A stretch of 64,000 nucleotides of DNA from Rhodospirillaceae bacterium (GCA_002709955.1 PAQY01000004.1:4714-68713); one strand, 5' to 3'; counted from the first letter of the stretch, positions 1 through 7,867 are shown. A program made the numbers and translations. Notes: generated by a model from the letters alone, not told the origin.

Positions 1-79
1 GGGGGCCCTGGCGGGGGTTTTGATTTCGGAGGATTTCGGGCGTCACGGCGACCTGATTAAAGATAGGGCGGTGCAGGGC

Positions 80-1234
80 ATGACCACTTCTTTTAAAATG
101 CTAGGCTTGATCGGCGCGACCTGCGTGATGCTGACGGGATGTGACTCCCTATGGCCGTCACTGGACTCGCAAGACCCGGCTGGCGGTTCTTCGACCCCGA
201 CCACGGCGGCCAGCCCGACCGGCTCGGCTGCGCAAGGCACCAATCAAAGCACGGCCCCGACCGCGATGAGCCTGAATGACACCGGAACGGTCTCTGCCGA
301 GCGCACGGCTGTCTATAATGGCACCACGGCGGTGGGTGAGCGTATCGCGCAGATGGAGCGCGACCTGAACCAGTTGACCGCCAATGTGTCCGAGCTGAAA
401 TCCCAACTGAATGCTATTCGTGGCAACAGCGCGGCCAGTGCGACGGCCTATCACACCGCCAAGGCGGATATCACGTCGCGTCTGCAATTGGGCACAACGC
501 CGGGCAATCCCATTCTGGTGGATCAATGGAACCAGGCACAGGCCTCTCTGGCGACGGTGGAACAGACCATTCCCGCCTTGTCCTCACTGCACAGCAATGC
601 CTCGGATGAGGCCGCGTTCGGCAAATTCCTGTTGAGCACGGTTCAGGCAACCTATGGCCTGAGCGGCGCGGTGGACGAAGATCACGCCCGCCTGCGCATC
701 CTGGAAGATTCAGTCTATCAATCGCTGGTCGATCTGGACCGGATGCTGACCAGCGTGACCCAGGAAATCAATCGCCATAATCTGTATGTCTCGAACGAGC
801 GTCAGAACATGACGACCCTGGCGCTGGGCATCAAGAATGGGGAATTGTACGGCACCAATATCGCCAGCCGCTCCTTTGCGCTGGTTGAGGCTGCGGCGGC
901 CAGCCAGGCCTCGTCAAGTGCGGGCATTTCTCCGAATGCAGAGCCGCTGGTAATCATCCGCTTTGATCGCGATAACGTCCCCTATCAGCAGGCGTTGTAT
1001 AACGCCGTCAGCCAGGCGCTGACCGCTAAGCCTGATGCCGTGTTCGATCTGGTGGCGGTCAGCCCGAATGGGGGCAATGCCGCCCAGGTGGCGCTGAACG
1101 GGTCTGCCGCACGGCGCAATGCGGAAGATGTGCTGCGCACGCTGACGGATATGGGGGTTCAGCCGGGCCGGATTAACCTGTTGGCCGATACCCGCAACAC
1201 CGCCCAGAACGAAGTGCATCTATACGTTCGATAA
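80..1234 (+). CDS. OmpA-like C-terminal domain lipoprotein
   Basis: Predicted outer-membrane or periplasmic lipoprotein of 384 residues; function not known. The ATG at 80 gives a short N-terminus, hydrophobic stretch and lipobox ending L-T-G-C, so the mature protein would start at that cysteine (about residue 20). An upstream in-frame ATG at 20 would add a charged 20-residue leader and spoil the signal peptide. The next 70 residues are Ser/Thr/Ala-rich linker. Residues about 90-160 have heptad-like spacing suggesting a coiled coil. The last 95 residues (from LVIIRFDRDN) resemble the OmpA/MotB peptidoglycan-binding fold, including a run of Ala-Arg-Arg-Asn-Ala-like residues, but the match is weak. 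A role in envelope anchoring is inference. Confidence 0.75.
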   Translation: MTTSFKMLGLIGATCVMLTGCDSLWPSLDSQDPAGGSSTPTTAASPTGSAAQGTNQSTAPTAMSLNDTGTVSAERTAVYNGTTAVGERIAQMERDLNQLTANVSELKSQLNAIRGNSAASATAYHTAKADITSRLQLGTTPGNPILVDQWNQAQASLATVEQTIPALSSLHSNASDEAAFGKFLLSTVQATYGLSGAVDEDHARLRILEDSVYQSLVDLDRMLTSVTQEINRHNLYVSNERQNMTTLALGIKNGELYGTNIASRSFALVEAAAASQASSSAGISPNAEPLVIIRFDRDNVPYQQALYNAVSQALTAKPDAVFDLVAVSPNGGNAAQVALNGSAARRNAEDVLRTLTDMGVQPGRINLLADTRNTAQNEVHLYVR

Positions 1235-1325
1235 GGCCTGACCATCGGTGCGATGATCCTGTCGCGGCGGCACTGCGTATCTCCTGTATGGGAGGGGTTG
1301 TTGTGTCGTTCGGGAGATTGGGGTC

Positions 1326-1751
1326 ATGAAACACATGTTCCGTTGGGTTCTGGTTGGTCTGTTGATGGGGCTGTGGGCGACCACTGCCGGAGCCCAGGGT
1401 GATCCGGCACAGGCCACGGTCAAGCGCGTCATTCAGGATCAATTGTCTGCCTTTGCCCAAGGCGACAAAACCAGCGCCTATTCCCATGCCGCGCCGATCA
1501 TTCAACAGCGCTTTTCCAATCCTGACATTTTCATGCAGATGGTCACGTCCGGGTATCCTGCCCTGATCAGCCCAAAAATTGTAGATTTCAAAGACTATGA
1601 AATTCAGGGCGGGCGGGTCGAACAGGACGTGATGATCATTGCCAGCGATGGATCGGCCTGGATGGCACATTATTCCTTGCAGCAGATGGAAGACGGAACC
1701 TGGCGGATATCCGGCTGTTGGCTGGAACAGCTGCCAGGAGGTTCTGTTTAG
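1326..1751 (+). CDS. DUF4864 domain exported protein
   Basis: Small protein of 141 residues with a clear Sec signal peptide (hydrophobic VLVGLLMGLWATTAGAQ, cleavage probably after AGA). The mature part, with the pattern of an N-terminal helix (VKRVIQDQLSAFAQGD), a YSHAAP-IIQQRF segment and a beta-rich C-terminus ending in a WRISGCWL motif, fits the DUF4864 family common in Alphaproteobacteria, which has an NTF2/SnoaL-like look. No enzymatic role is known to me. It lies 91 bases after the lipoprotein gene on the same strand and ends just before a strong terminator shared with the convergent small gene. Confidence 0.75.
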   Translation: MKHMFRWVLVGLLMGLWATTAGAQGDPAQATVKRVIQDQLSAFAQGDKTSAYSHAAPIIQQRFSNPDIFMQMVTSGYPALISPKIVDFKDYEIQGGRVEQDVMIIASDGSAWMAHYSLQQMEDGTWRISGCWLEQLPGGSV

Positions 1752-1780
1752 TTTCTAGGCTGATCTGCGGTACACAAAAA

Positions 1781-1809
1781 AGCCCCATCCGCGAAAGATG
1801 GGGCTTTTC
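1781..1809. terminator. Bidirectional rho-independent terminator
   Basis: Perfect 9-bp stem AGCCCCATC (1781-1789) and GATGGGGCT (1797-1805) around a 7-base loop. T4 follows on the plus strand and a six-base A tract on the left arm gives T6 on the minus strand. It sits between the convergent genes ending at 1751 and 1876, so it can end both transcripts. Confidence 0.9.
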
Positions 1810-1875
1810 TGGCCGACGTCCGATGGGTGGAAAGGGGGGGACCATCCCATCTGTTAGGACGATCGGAGGGGGCCT

Positions 1876-2085
1876 CTAAGATCTGCAAGGGCTGGCGCTG
1901 GGACGTCCAATTTCCCGCAGGGTAAATCCGCTTACAAAGAACCGACAAATCGCAGAAACACCAGCCCATAAAGCCTCATTTCGGGCAATGGCGGCGCGGT
2001 TCAGCGCCTGCTTCACCTCAGCCTCTGTCGGAAATCCAGCGGAACCCGGATAGTCTGTGTGCGTGTTTGGGTCGTCTGCAGTCAT
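1876..2085 (-). CDS. Small uncharacterised protein
   Basis: A 69-residue protein I do not recognise. The start at 2085 is chosen because an AAGGAG ribosome-binding site (complement of 2093-2098) lies 7 bases upstream of that ATG; the ATG at 2091 is too close to it. The N-terminus is acidic and polar (MTADDPNTHTDYPG), followed by an amphipathic helix EAEVKQALNRAAIARNEAL and a hydrophobic patch WAGVSAICRFF. This arrangement recalls short alphaproteobacterial proteins of the DUF1127 type but lacks the conserved C-terminal motif. The terminator at 1781-1809 lies downstream in the right orientation, which supports a real transcription unit. Confidence 0.6.
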   Translation of the reverse strand: MTADDPNTHTDYPGSAGFPTEAEVKQALNRAAIARNEALWAGVSAICRFFVSGFTLREIGRPSASPCRS

Positions 2086-2292
2086 GATCATGCTCCTTGG
2101 GCGAGCCGGTCAGGATCCATCCTGGAATTCTTGGGCGACTCGCGTTTTCGTTGGCATATACTTAGCAATTGCGTCATTGCATAATAATCGTGAGAATGAT
2201 CCAATGATCTGTGCGCATCAGGAATAAATATCGCGTAAACTCTCGCGATAGATGACCAAAAGACTATAACAGGGTCGGAAGTGGAAAAGAGA

Positions 2293-3201
2293 ATGGATAG
2301 AGCCGGAGAAATGGCGGTCTTCACCAAGGTTGTGGAAGAGGGCAGCTTTTCCAGTGCCGCGCGGGCGCTGAAACTGACCCCGTCTGCCGTCAGCAAACAG
2401 ATCGGGCGATTGGAAGATCGTCTGGGTGTGCGGCTGTTGAACCGAACCACGCGGCAACTTTCCGCCACGGAAGAGGGGGATGCCTTTTATCAGCGCTGCA
2501 CCCGCATTCTGATGGATATGGAAGAGGCGGAACTGTCTGTCAGCCAGCGCCATTCGACGCCGCGTGGCACATTGCGGGTCAATTGCGGCGTTGCTTTTGG
2601 GAAGCATCAGATCAGTCCGTTAATTCCGGAGTTTCTGAGCCGCTATCCCGATGTGAATGTGGAAATGACCCTAACCGATGCGCTGTCGGATCTGGTGGAA
2701 GAAGGCCAGGACATCGCCATCCGTTTCGGCAAATTGCAGGATTCCTCGATGGTGGCGCGGCAATTGGCGGTCAGTCGGCGTGCGATCTGCTGCTCCCCCG
2801 GCTATCTGGCCCAGCATGGCGAACCCAAGGAACCCATGGAGCTGATCAATCACAATCGGCTGGCGTTTTCCACAGCGATTCATCTGAATGAATGGGTGTT
2901 CAAGCTGAAAGACGGTAGTGATTATCCGGTAAAGGCCGAAGGCAATTTCACGGCCAATAATGGCGAAACGATCCATGAAATGGTCCTGGCCGGGCTGGGC
3001 ATTGCGCGCCTGGCAGAATTTCTTGTCGCGCCAGAGGTGCAGGAAGGCAAGCTGGTGCGGATCCTGCGCCCGTTCTATAGGGATATCGAAGTGCCGATCA
3101 ACGCGGTCTATCCGACGCGCCGTCACCTGTCGCCAAAGGTCCGGGCCTTCGTTGATTTTCTGGTGGAAAAATTCAACCCCGTTCCGCCGTGGGAAGCTTG
3201 A
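2293..3201 (+). CDS. LysR-family transcriptional regulator
   Basis: 302-residue regulator. An N-terminal winged helix-turn-helix covers about residues 1-60, with the family signature GSFSSAARALKLTPSAVSKQ followed by IGRLEDRLGVRLLNRTTR. The remaining part is the LysR substrate-binding domain (two alpha/beta lobes), for example the segment LVEEGQDIAIRFGKL. Start chosen at ATG 2293 (MDRAGEM), the usual N-terminus in this subfamily; an in-frame GTG at 2281 is possible. The divergently oriented small gene at 1876-2085 is a candidate target because LysR proteins often regulate divergent neighbours. Effector unknown. Confidence 0.9.
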   Translation: MDRAGEMAVFTKVVEEGSFSSAARALKLTPSAVSKQIGRLEDRLGVRLLNRTTRQLSATEEGDAFYQRCTRILMDMEEAELSVSQRHSTPRGTLRVNCGVAFGKHQISPLIPEFLSRYPDVNVEMTLTDALSDLVEEGQDIAIRFGKLQDSSMVARQLAVSRRAICCSPGYLAQHGEPKEPMELINHNRLAFSTAIHLNEWVFKLKDGSDYPVKAEGNFTANNGETIHEMVLAGLGIARLAEFLVAPEVQEGKLVRILRPFYRDIEVPINAVYPTRRHLSPKVRAFVDFLVEKFNPVPPWEA

Positions 3202-3329
3202 TAAGACTCTGGCAGAACAGGGTTGCAAGTTTGGATGGGATAGAAGGACAGGCAGGATTGCAGCCCGGCCTGACACTACCGCGCCCCGAAGGACGTTGAC
3301 CGGACAATAGGGCACCACCGCACAGCAGA

Positions 3330-3358
3330 CTTTGATCCAGATCAAAGGGTAGAGAATT
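3330..3358. promoter_or_regulatory. FNR-type dyad / hairpin between convergent genes
   Basis: CTTTGATCCAGATCAAAG (3330-3347) contains TTGAT-N4-ATCAA, the full consensus of an FNR/Anr site (3332-3345). It lies between the ends of the LysR gene (3201, plus) and trpF (3373, minus), where no gene starts. A 7-bp stem with a CCAG tetraloop followed by a T5 run at 3357 suggests instead that it is a transcription terminator for the LysR gene. Confidence 0.4.
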
Positions 3359-3372
3359 TTTGTGGCGCTGGG

Positions 3373-4014
3373 TTAAGCCTCGGCAACGGCCTTCAGGAAG
3401 GCCTGAATTTTGGCTGGGTCCTTCTTGCCTGGGGCGGATTCGATTCCCGAAGACGCATCCACGCCCGGACAGCCCGTCACGCGGATGGCATTTTTCACAT
3501 TGTTCGGGGTCAGGCCACCGGCCAGCAACCACGGCACGGACCAGCGATGCCCTTCCAGAACCGTCCAATCGAATACTTCCGCATTGCCGCCAGGGCGCGT
3601 CGCATTCTCCGGCGGCTTCGCATCGAATAACAGGCGGTCACAGACCTTCGCATACTGGCTGGCGCTGACCAGGTCTTCTGCGTCCCGCACTTTGATGGCT
3701 TTAAAGATCTGTTTCCCGGTGCGCTCCCGCAATCCGGCGCAACGATCCAGTGGCTCATTGCCATGCAATTGAATCACATCCAGCGGCACCTGTGCCAGAA
3801 CCCGATCGATCAGGCTGTCATCGGGATCCACGAATAATCCAACGCTGGTCACATGGCCTGGAACAGGCCGCAGCAGCATCGCCGCCTCTTCCGGGGACAG
3901 GGCGCGCGGGCTGGGCGGAAAAAACACAAGCCCAACCATAGACGCGCCATATCGAACGGCGGCCTCCATCGCGATGGGATCGGTAATCCCGCAGATTTTT
4001 GCGTCAATTGTCAT
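3373..4014 (-). CDS. trpF: Phosphoribosylanthranilate isomerase
   Basis: 213 residues. Catalyses the Amadori isomerisation of N-(5-phosphoribosyl)anthranilate to CdRP in tryptophan biosynthesis. The KICGIT motif near the N-terminus carries the catalytic cysteine, and the catalytic aspartate lies in the later LFDAKPP segment. The conserved VQLHGNE-like stretch appears as VIQLHGNE, and the phosphate-binding LAGGLTPNNV segment is near the C-terminus. Full length for a monofunctional (beta/alpha)8 enzyme. Start ATG at 4014; a GTG at 4020 is also in frame. It lies 48 bases downstream of pyrF on the same strand, probably co-transcribed. trpB and trpA, which often follow trpF, are not present here. 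Confidence 0.96.
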   Translation of the reverse strand: MTIDAKICGITDPIAMEAAVRYGASMVGLVFFPPSPRALSPEEAAMLLRPVPGHVTSVGLFVDPDDSLIDRVLAQVPLDVIQLHGNEPLDRCAGLRERTGKQIFKAIKVRDAEDLVSASQYAKVCDRLLFDAKPPENATRPGGNAEVFDWTVLEGHRWSVPWLLAGGLTPNNVKNAIRVTGCPGVDASSGIESAPGKKDPAKIQAFLKAVAEA

Positions 4015-4062
4015 AGGCACCGTATATAGAAGGCCTGGATGCAGGGGACAAGATGCCCGTGG

Positions 4063-4800
4063 TCAGGCCTCCACCTCTGCAGCAATGGCGGCGGCGGCGG
4101 CGGCGGGATCATCGGCCCCGGTGATTGGGCGCCCGATGACCAGATAGTCCGCGCCCTCTGCAATCGCCTGCTTTGGTGTCATGACGCGCTTCTGATCGCC
4201 CAGTGCCGCGCCTGCGGGGCGAATGCCGGGCACGATCAGTTTGAAGTCGGGGCCGCATTCCGCGCGGATGGCTGCGATTTCCTTGGCCGAACAGACAACC
4301 CCGTCCAATCCCGCCTTCTGGGTCAGGGCGGCCAGGCGCAAAACCTGATCGCGCGCTGGTGTTGCCTGGCCCACCGCTGCCAGGTCATCATCGTCCAGGC
4401 TGGTTAAAACCGTGACCGCGATCAACATCGGGCGGGCAATGCCCAAATGCGCGGCCTCTTCTGTTGCAGCCTCAAGCGCTGTGGTCATCATCACCAAACC
4501 GCCTGCCGCATGAACATTCAGGATGGCAGGTGCTAAGGGCATGACCGACCGCACGGCGCCAGCCACCGTATTGGGGATATCGTGAAATTTCAGATCCAGG
4601 AACAGCGGTGGCGGCGCGCCTTCGGACGCAGCCTGTGCAACGTCGCGAACCCCCTGCGGCCCATTGGCATTGAAGAATTCCAGCCCCAGCTTGATACCCC
4701 CAACATATCCCCCCAACGCCCGGGACAGGTCCCCCGCCCGCGCACCATCTGGCGTATCCAAAGCCACAAGAATACGGTCGCGGGGTTTCAGGTTCGTCAT
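4063..4800 (-). CDS. pyrF: Orotidine 5'-phosphate decarboxylase
   Basis: 245 residues. Decarboxylates OMP to UMP, the last step of de novo pyrimidine synthesis. The active-site signature DLKFHDIPNTV supplies the catalytic Asp-Lys-Asp set, with a further Asp in RILVALDTPD near the N-terminus. The C-terminal phosphate loop VPGIRPAGAALGDQKRV and GADYLVIGRPIT match the family. The ATG at 4800 (MTNLKPRD) is preferred over a 29-residue upstream extension with no family similarity. It heads a two-gene unit with trpF. The region upstream is the AT-rich gap. Confidence 0.96.
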   Translation of the reverse strand: MTNLKPRDRILVALDTPDGARAGDLSRALGGYVGGIKLGLEFFNANGPQGVRDVAQAASEGAPPPLFLDLKFHDIPNTVAGAVRSVMPLAPAILNVHAAGGLVMMTTALEAATEEAAHLGIARPMLIAVTVLTSLDDDDLAAVGQATPARDQVLRLAALTQKAGLDGVVCSAKEIAAIRAECGPDFKLIVPGIRPAGAALGDQKRVMTPKQAIAEGADYLVIGRPITGADDPAAAAAAIAAEVEA

Positions 4801-4987
4801 ATCATTTCTCAAAATTAACCAATGATTCGTGCTTCTTGGCTGTCGTAACCGTGGAATCGTATTTGGTCCATACGTTTTAGAGAACAATTAGATAAAAAAT
4901 GGGGATAAACCTGTTTATAACAAGGGAAAGGTAAACATTTCGCAAAATGCCATTTGCGAGAAACAGGATGAGTGCTAATATTCAAAA

Positions 4988-5105
4988 TAGTTGAAGAGAG
5001 CGGGTACGGATATCCAAAACCGTAGCCCACGTCTGTACTCCACAAGAGACGATCTTTCCAACTAGCTTGTTGCCCCGTCTGTTCGCGCAGGCGGGGCAAT
5101 TTTTT
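4988..5105 (+). ncRNA. Candidate small RNA with intrinsic terminator
   Basis: A strong plus-strand terminator at 5070-5105 has no coding gene upstream on its strand, since pyrF runs the other way from 4800. The preceding 85 bases can fold into two more stems: GGGTACGG (5002-5009) with CCGTAGCCC (5020-5028, one bulged G), and CGTCT (5030-5034) with AGACG (5047-5051). A plausible promoter is TTGCGA (4954-4959), 16 bases, TAATAT (4976-4981), which would start transcription near 4988 and give about 118 nucleotides. No open reading frame of note lies in it. Identity unknown; I do not recognise a named RNA family. The 5' end is inferred, the terminator is directly visible. Confidence 0.5.
5070..5105 (+). 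terminator. Rho-independent terminator of candidate small RNA
   Basis: TTGCCCCGTCTG (5070-5081) pairs with CAGGCGGGGCAA (5088-5099), 12 pairs including one G-U, loop TTCGCG, followed directly by T6 (5100-5105). There is no T tract for the minus strand, so it works in the plus direction only. Confidence 0.88.
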
Positions 5106-5474
5106 GGACAATCTATTTGTCGCAACATTAGTAAACCATATAACAAAATACATCTCAATAAACATTTATAACACAATATGTTGTGGGCTTTCTCACTATG
5201 ATGTGGGTGTTTAAAATTTTTGTTCTATTGATTGTGATAATCTTTTTTTAAAAGTCGATTCCGATCAATATGTTGATCGAGCTGAGTTGGAAATTTTTAT
5301 AGAGTTCTTAAGAGGGAGTATTATTAAAACATTATTGGTTGGGTAACATATATGAATATTTTTTGTTGCAATTGAATCACACTCAATAAAGTCAAAGTAA
5401 CTTTGACTAACGAAACCAAGAAAAGCTCTTGAGTTCGCGAACGCCATTCGTCGGACCTCTAACTGTTGTGAATT
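5106..5474. other. AT-rich intergenic stretch with palindromes
   Basis: About 370 bases, visibly far richer in A and T than the surrounding genes, with no gene I can support. It holds CGATCAA-TATG-TTGATCG (5262-5279) and the 19-base palindrome AGTCAAAGTAACTTTGACT (5390-5408), the latter 66 bases past the stop of the minus-strand LysR gene and followed on that strand by TTTATT, so it could act as a weak terminator. A 42-codon open stretch at about 5218-5346 has no start codon. Confidence 0.5.
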
Positions 5475-6365
5475 CTAATCCAATCGGGCTTCTTCCAGCA
5501 GCCATTCGGTGAAGGCCTTGATTTTGGGGTGGTCGGCGCGGTCTTTTGGGCAGACGACCCAATAGGCATAGTCGCTGGGGATGGAGAAATCGAAGGGCTT
5601 GACCAGCAGGCCTTGTTCCAGCGCGTCATGGGCAATCGCGCTGCGGCCCAATGCGATGCCTTCACCCGCCATGGCTGCCTGCAACACCAGATTTGAATAG
5701 TTATAGCGCGGGCCCTTGTCCGGATTGACGCCGGTCACCCCGGCCGCCGTCAGCCAGACCCGCCAATCGGTTCGAATATCATCATGCAACAGTGTGTGGT
5801 GGCGCAGGTCTTCCAGCCGATCCAACGGCTTTTCGGGATCTTGCAGCAGGCGCGGGCTGCACACGGGAAACACTTCCTCCGTCATCATGCGGATTTCAAA
5901 CAGGTCGTCATAGCCACCGGTGCCCCAGCGGATCGCCAGATCGATATCTTCCACTGAAAAATCCGTCAGTTCATAATCCGCCGCCAGACGCACATCAATC
6001 TCTGGGTGGCGCGCCCGGAATCGCGCCAGGCGGGGAACCAGCCAGGCAGAGGCGAAGGACGGCAGGCAACTGACATTCAGCGCCCCGGTGGCATCCTGGC
6101 GTTTCACACGGTCGGCGGCAGTGGCAATCTGGCTTAAGGCCTGACGCACGGCCCCGGCAAAGGCCTGCCCCTCCTCCGTCAATAGAAGCGCGCGATTCAG
6201 GCGTCGAAACAGGCGCACCCCCAGCGCATCTTCCAACTGTTTGATCTGATGGCTGATCGCTGCTTGGGTCACAAAAAGTTCATCCGCAGCTTCGGTAAAG
6301 GACAGCAATCTGGCAGCGGCTTCAAAGGCTGGAAGCGGCTTTAACGGCGGCAAACGCGATACCAT
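5475..6365 (-). CDS. LysR-family regulator, GcvA-like
   Basis: 296-residue LysR regulator. The N-terminus LPPLKPLPAFEAAARLLSFT followed by an ADELFVTQAAISHQI helix-turn-helix and LEDALGVRLFRRLNR is typical of the GcvA/AmpR branch. The C-terminal effector domain includes DLAIRWGTG and a GEGIALGRS segment, usual for this branch, which in other bacteria controls glycine cleavage or beta-lactamase genes. Neither target is in the window. It faces away from the DUF1127 gene that starts at 6556, with 190 bases between them, so that small gene or itself are the nearest candidate targets. Ligand unknown. Confidence 0.92.
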   Translation of the reverse strand: MVSRLPPLKPLPAFEAAARLLSFTEAADELFVTQAAISHQIKQLEDALGVRLFRRLNRALLLTEEGQAFAGAVRQALSQIATAADRVKRQDATGALNVSCLPSFASAWLVPRLARFRARHPEIDVRLAADYELTDFSVEDIDLAIRWGTGGYDDLFEIRMMTEEVFPVCSPRLLQDPEKPLDRLEDLRHHTLLHDDIRTDWRVWLTAAGVTGVNPDKGPRYNYSNLVLQAAMAGEGIALGRSAIAHDALEQGLLVKPFDFSIPSDYAYWVVCPKDRADHPKIKAFTEWLLEEARLD

Positions 6366-6555
6366 GGCCTAATCCCTTCGCATTCAGAAAATTAATCTGA
6401 GGGATGAAAATATATCCTTTGTCGGTTTTGTCAAAAGAGCCTATTTCAGCCTTGTAAGGCAAAGATGCCCGACAAGAACAGCCGGTCGGATACCCCTCAG
6501 ACACTGAGAAATCCCGGAACTGTCTTGTGAAACCTGAGAAGTAGGAGTGACAGTC

Positions 6556-6813
6556 ATGGCGAATGTTTATCAAGTTTACGGGAATTCAAGCCCGGTCGCG
6601 CCGTTGGCAGCTCTGATGGTCGATGCAACTGCAGCGGCCTTGGACGGCCTGCGCACCGTAACGATCAACCCGATCAATACCCTGGTCCGGTTTCAGGCCC
6701 GTGCGCAACAGCGCCGTCAGCTGAAAGGCCTGGACGACCGCATGTTGGCTGATATCGGCCTGACCCGTAAGGCCGCAGACAAAGAAGCAAACAAGCCTTT
6801 CTGGATGGCATAA
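6556..6813 (+). CDS. DUF1127 domain small protein
   Basis: 85 residues. The C-terminal half carries the DUF1127 (YjiS-like) signature: a basic RAQQRRQLKGLDDRML stretch followed by ADIGLTRKAADKEANKPFW. In other Alphaproteobacteria small DUF1127 proteins affect RNA turnover and phosphate or carbon metabolism, and are often stress induced; applying that here is inference. The ATG at 6556 follows TAGGAG (6542-6547) at 8 bases; an in-frame GTG at 6547 overlaps that site. The gene is monocistronic with its own terminator at 6883-6912. Confidence 0.88.
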   Translation: MANVYQVYGNSSPVAPLAALMVDATAAALDGLRTVTINPINTLVRFQARAQQRRQLKGLDDRMLADIGLTRKAADKEANKPFWMA

Positions 6814-6882
6814 TCGCCGCCCGTTAGGACAACCAGTCCCCTGAGAGGCGGCCTTCCCCCCTGTTCGCCGCCTCACGAAGAG

Positions 6883-6912
6883 AAGCCCCCGTGCAAAGCA
6901 TGGGGGCTTTTC
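6883..6912 (+). terminator. Rho-independent terminator
   Basis: AAGCCCCCGTGC (6883-6894) pairs with GCATGGGGGCTT (6898-6909), including one G-U pair, around AAA, followed by a T run. It ends the DUF1127 transcript. Confidence 0.88.
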
Positions 6913-6965
6913 CTTTTGGGGCGAGGTCAGTACCAGCCAGGGGCCAGTGTTTCATGACCCAGACC

Positions 6966-6994
6966 TTGACGAAGTAATGCATTTGCATTACCTT
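6966..6994 (+). promoter_or_regulatory. Promoter and palindromic operator of the prlF-yhaV operon
   Basis: A near-perfect -35 element TTGACG (6966-6971) is followed by GTAATGCATTTGCATTAC (6974-6991), an 8-bp inverted repeat with a 2-base centre, ending at a -10-like TTACCT (6988-6993, 16-base spacer). The operator therefore fills the promoter spacer. Toxin-antitoxin operons are usually autorepressed by antitoxin or complex binding at such sites; that this dyad is the PrlF site is inference. Confidence 0.65.
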
Positions 6995-7031
6995 TTGTAT
7001 GGACGTTAGATTTGCTCATCAGGAGTTCGCC

Positions 7032-7358
7032 ATGGTCGCGCTTTCAAATGATATCTCAAAGCTAACCGCTCGCTATCAGACGACGGTGCCCAGCGGCGTT
7101 CGCAAACAACTGAAACTCCAAAAGGGTGATCAGATACGCTACTGCACCGATCCCAATGGTCGGGTGTATATAGAACCTGTCCGTGAGGCAGGGGATGATC
7201 CCGCATTGGGTGCGTTTCTTGATTTCCTGGAGGCCGACATTCACGCAAATCCTGCGCGTCTTCAGGCTTTCTCTGGCAGGCTGTATGATCGCCTGAATGG
7301 GTTGGTCGGTGGTGTGGACGTTAATATTGACGATTCTCTCTCACCCGATGACGAATGA
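7032..7358 (+). CDS. prlF: PrlF (SohA)-type antitoxin
   Basis: 108 residues. The N-terminal AbrB/MazE-like swapped-hairpin domain is seen in SKLTARYQTTVPSGVRKQL followed by KLQKGDQIRYCTD. This family neutralises the YhaV ribonuclease and binds its own promoter. ATG 7032 is preceded by AGGAG (7021-7025). An upstream in-frame start at 6999 would overlap the probable -10 region. Its stop overlaps the toxin start in an ATGA at 7355-7358, so the two are translationally coupled. The acidic C-terminal tail (about residues 60-108) probably wraps the toxin. Confidence 0.9.
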   Translation: MVALSNDISKLTARYQTTVPSGVRKQLKLQKGDQIRYCTDPNGRVYIEPVREAGDDPALGAFLDFLEADIHANPARLQAFSGRLYDRLNGLVGGVDVNIDDSLSPDDE

Positions 7359-7867
7359 CAGACACGCCCGTGTCAGCAGAAGCGCCCTTATGCGTAAACG
7401 GGTGGTCGATTTATGCCCACCCCCTGTTCCTGGATCAGCTTGAAGATCTGATCCAGGAGGTAGAGACACGCAAAGCACGCGATCCCAAGACTTGGCAGAA
7501 GAAGAACTGTACAAAGCGGCTTGCCGCGATCTTTAAGCTGGTGGGCGAAATGATTCCCGTTGATCCTGGTGCCCCAGCGTTCCGGCAGGGCGATACTTTG
7601 GGTGACACCAGAAAGCACTGGTTCTGGGCGAAATTCTTGCAACAATATCGGCTGTTCTATCGTTTCGACAGCACAGCCAAAGTGATCGTTCTGGCCTGGG
7701 TAAATGACGAACAGACGTTACGCGCATATGGTGCCAGGACAGATGCCTATGCCACATTCCGGCGTCTTCTGGATACTGGGAATCCGCCCGAAACTTTTGA
7801 TGCGCTGCTGAAGGACGCCCTTACATCGGCACAACGCTTCAGGGACGCCGTAGCGGGGACGCCTTAG
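7355..7867 (+). CDS. yhaV: YhaV-type ribonuclease toxin
   Basis: 170 residues, slightly longer than E. coli YhaV. The family features are visible: NGWSIYAHPLFLDQLEDL at the N-terminus, KRLAAIFKLVGEMIPVDPG, then GDTRKHWFWAKFLQQYRLFYRF and a central VIVLAWVNDEQTLRAYG. These match the RelE-superfamily YhaV ribosome-associated endoribonuclease. All expected regions are present and the frame is intact, so it should be active. It is coupled to prlF by a 4-base overlap and converges with the asparaginase gene 90 bases on. Confidence 0.92.
   Translation: MTDTPVSAEAPLCVNGWSIYAHPLFLDQLEDLIQEVETRKARDPKTWQKKNCTKRLAAIFKLVGEMIPVDPGAPAFRQGDTLGDTRKHWFWAKFLQQYRLFYRFDSTAKVIVLAWVNDEQTLRAYGARTDAYATFRRLLDTGNPPETFDALLKDALTSAQRFRDAVAGTP

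Noticed and set aside
4815-5165. 116-codon minus-strand frame upstream of pyrF
   Set aside because: Overlaps the small RNA candidate; the composition is unlike real proteins here and no ribosome-binding site precedes the start.
5218-5346. 42-codon open stretch in the AT-rich gap
   Set aside because: It has no ATG, GTG or ribosome-binding site at its start and no recognisable homology; chance is likely in AT-rich DNA only 42 codons long.
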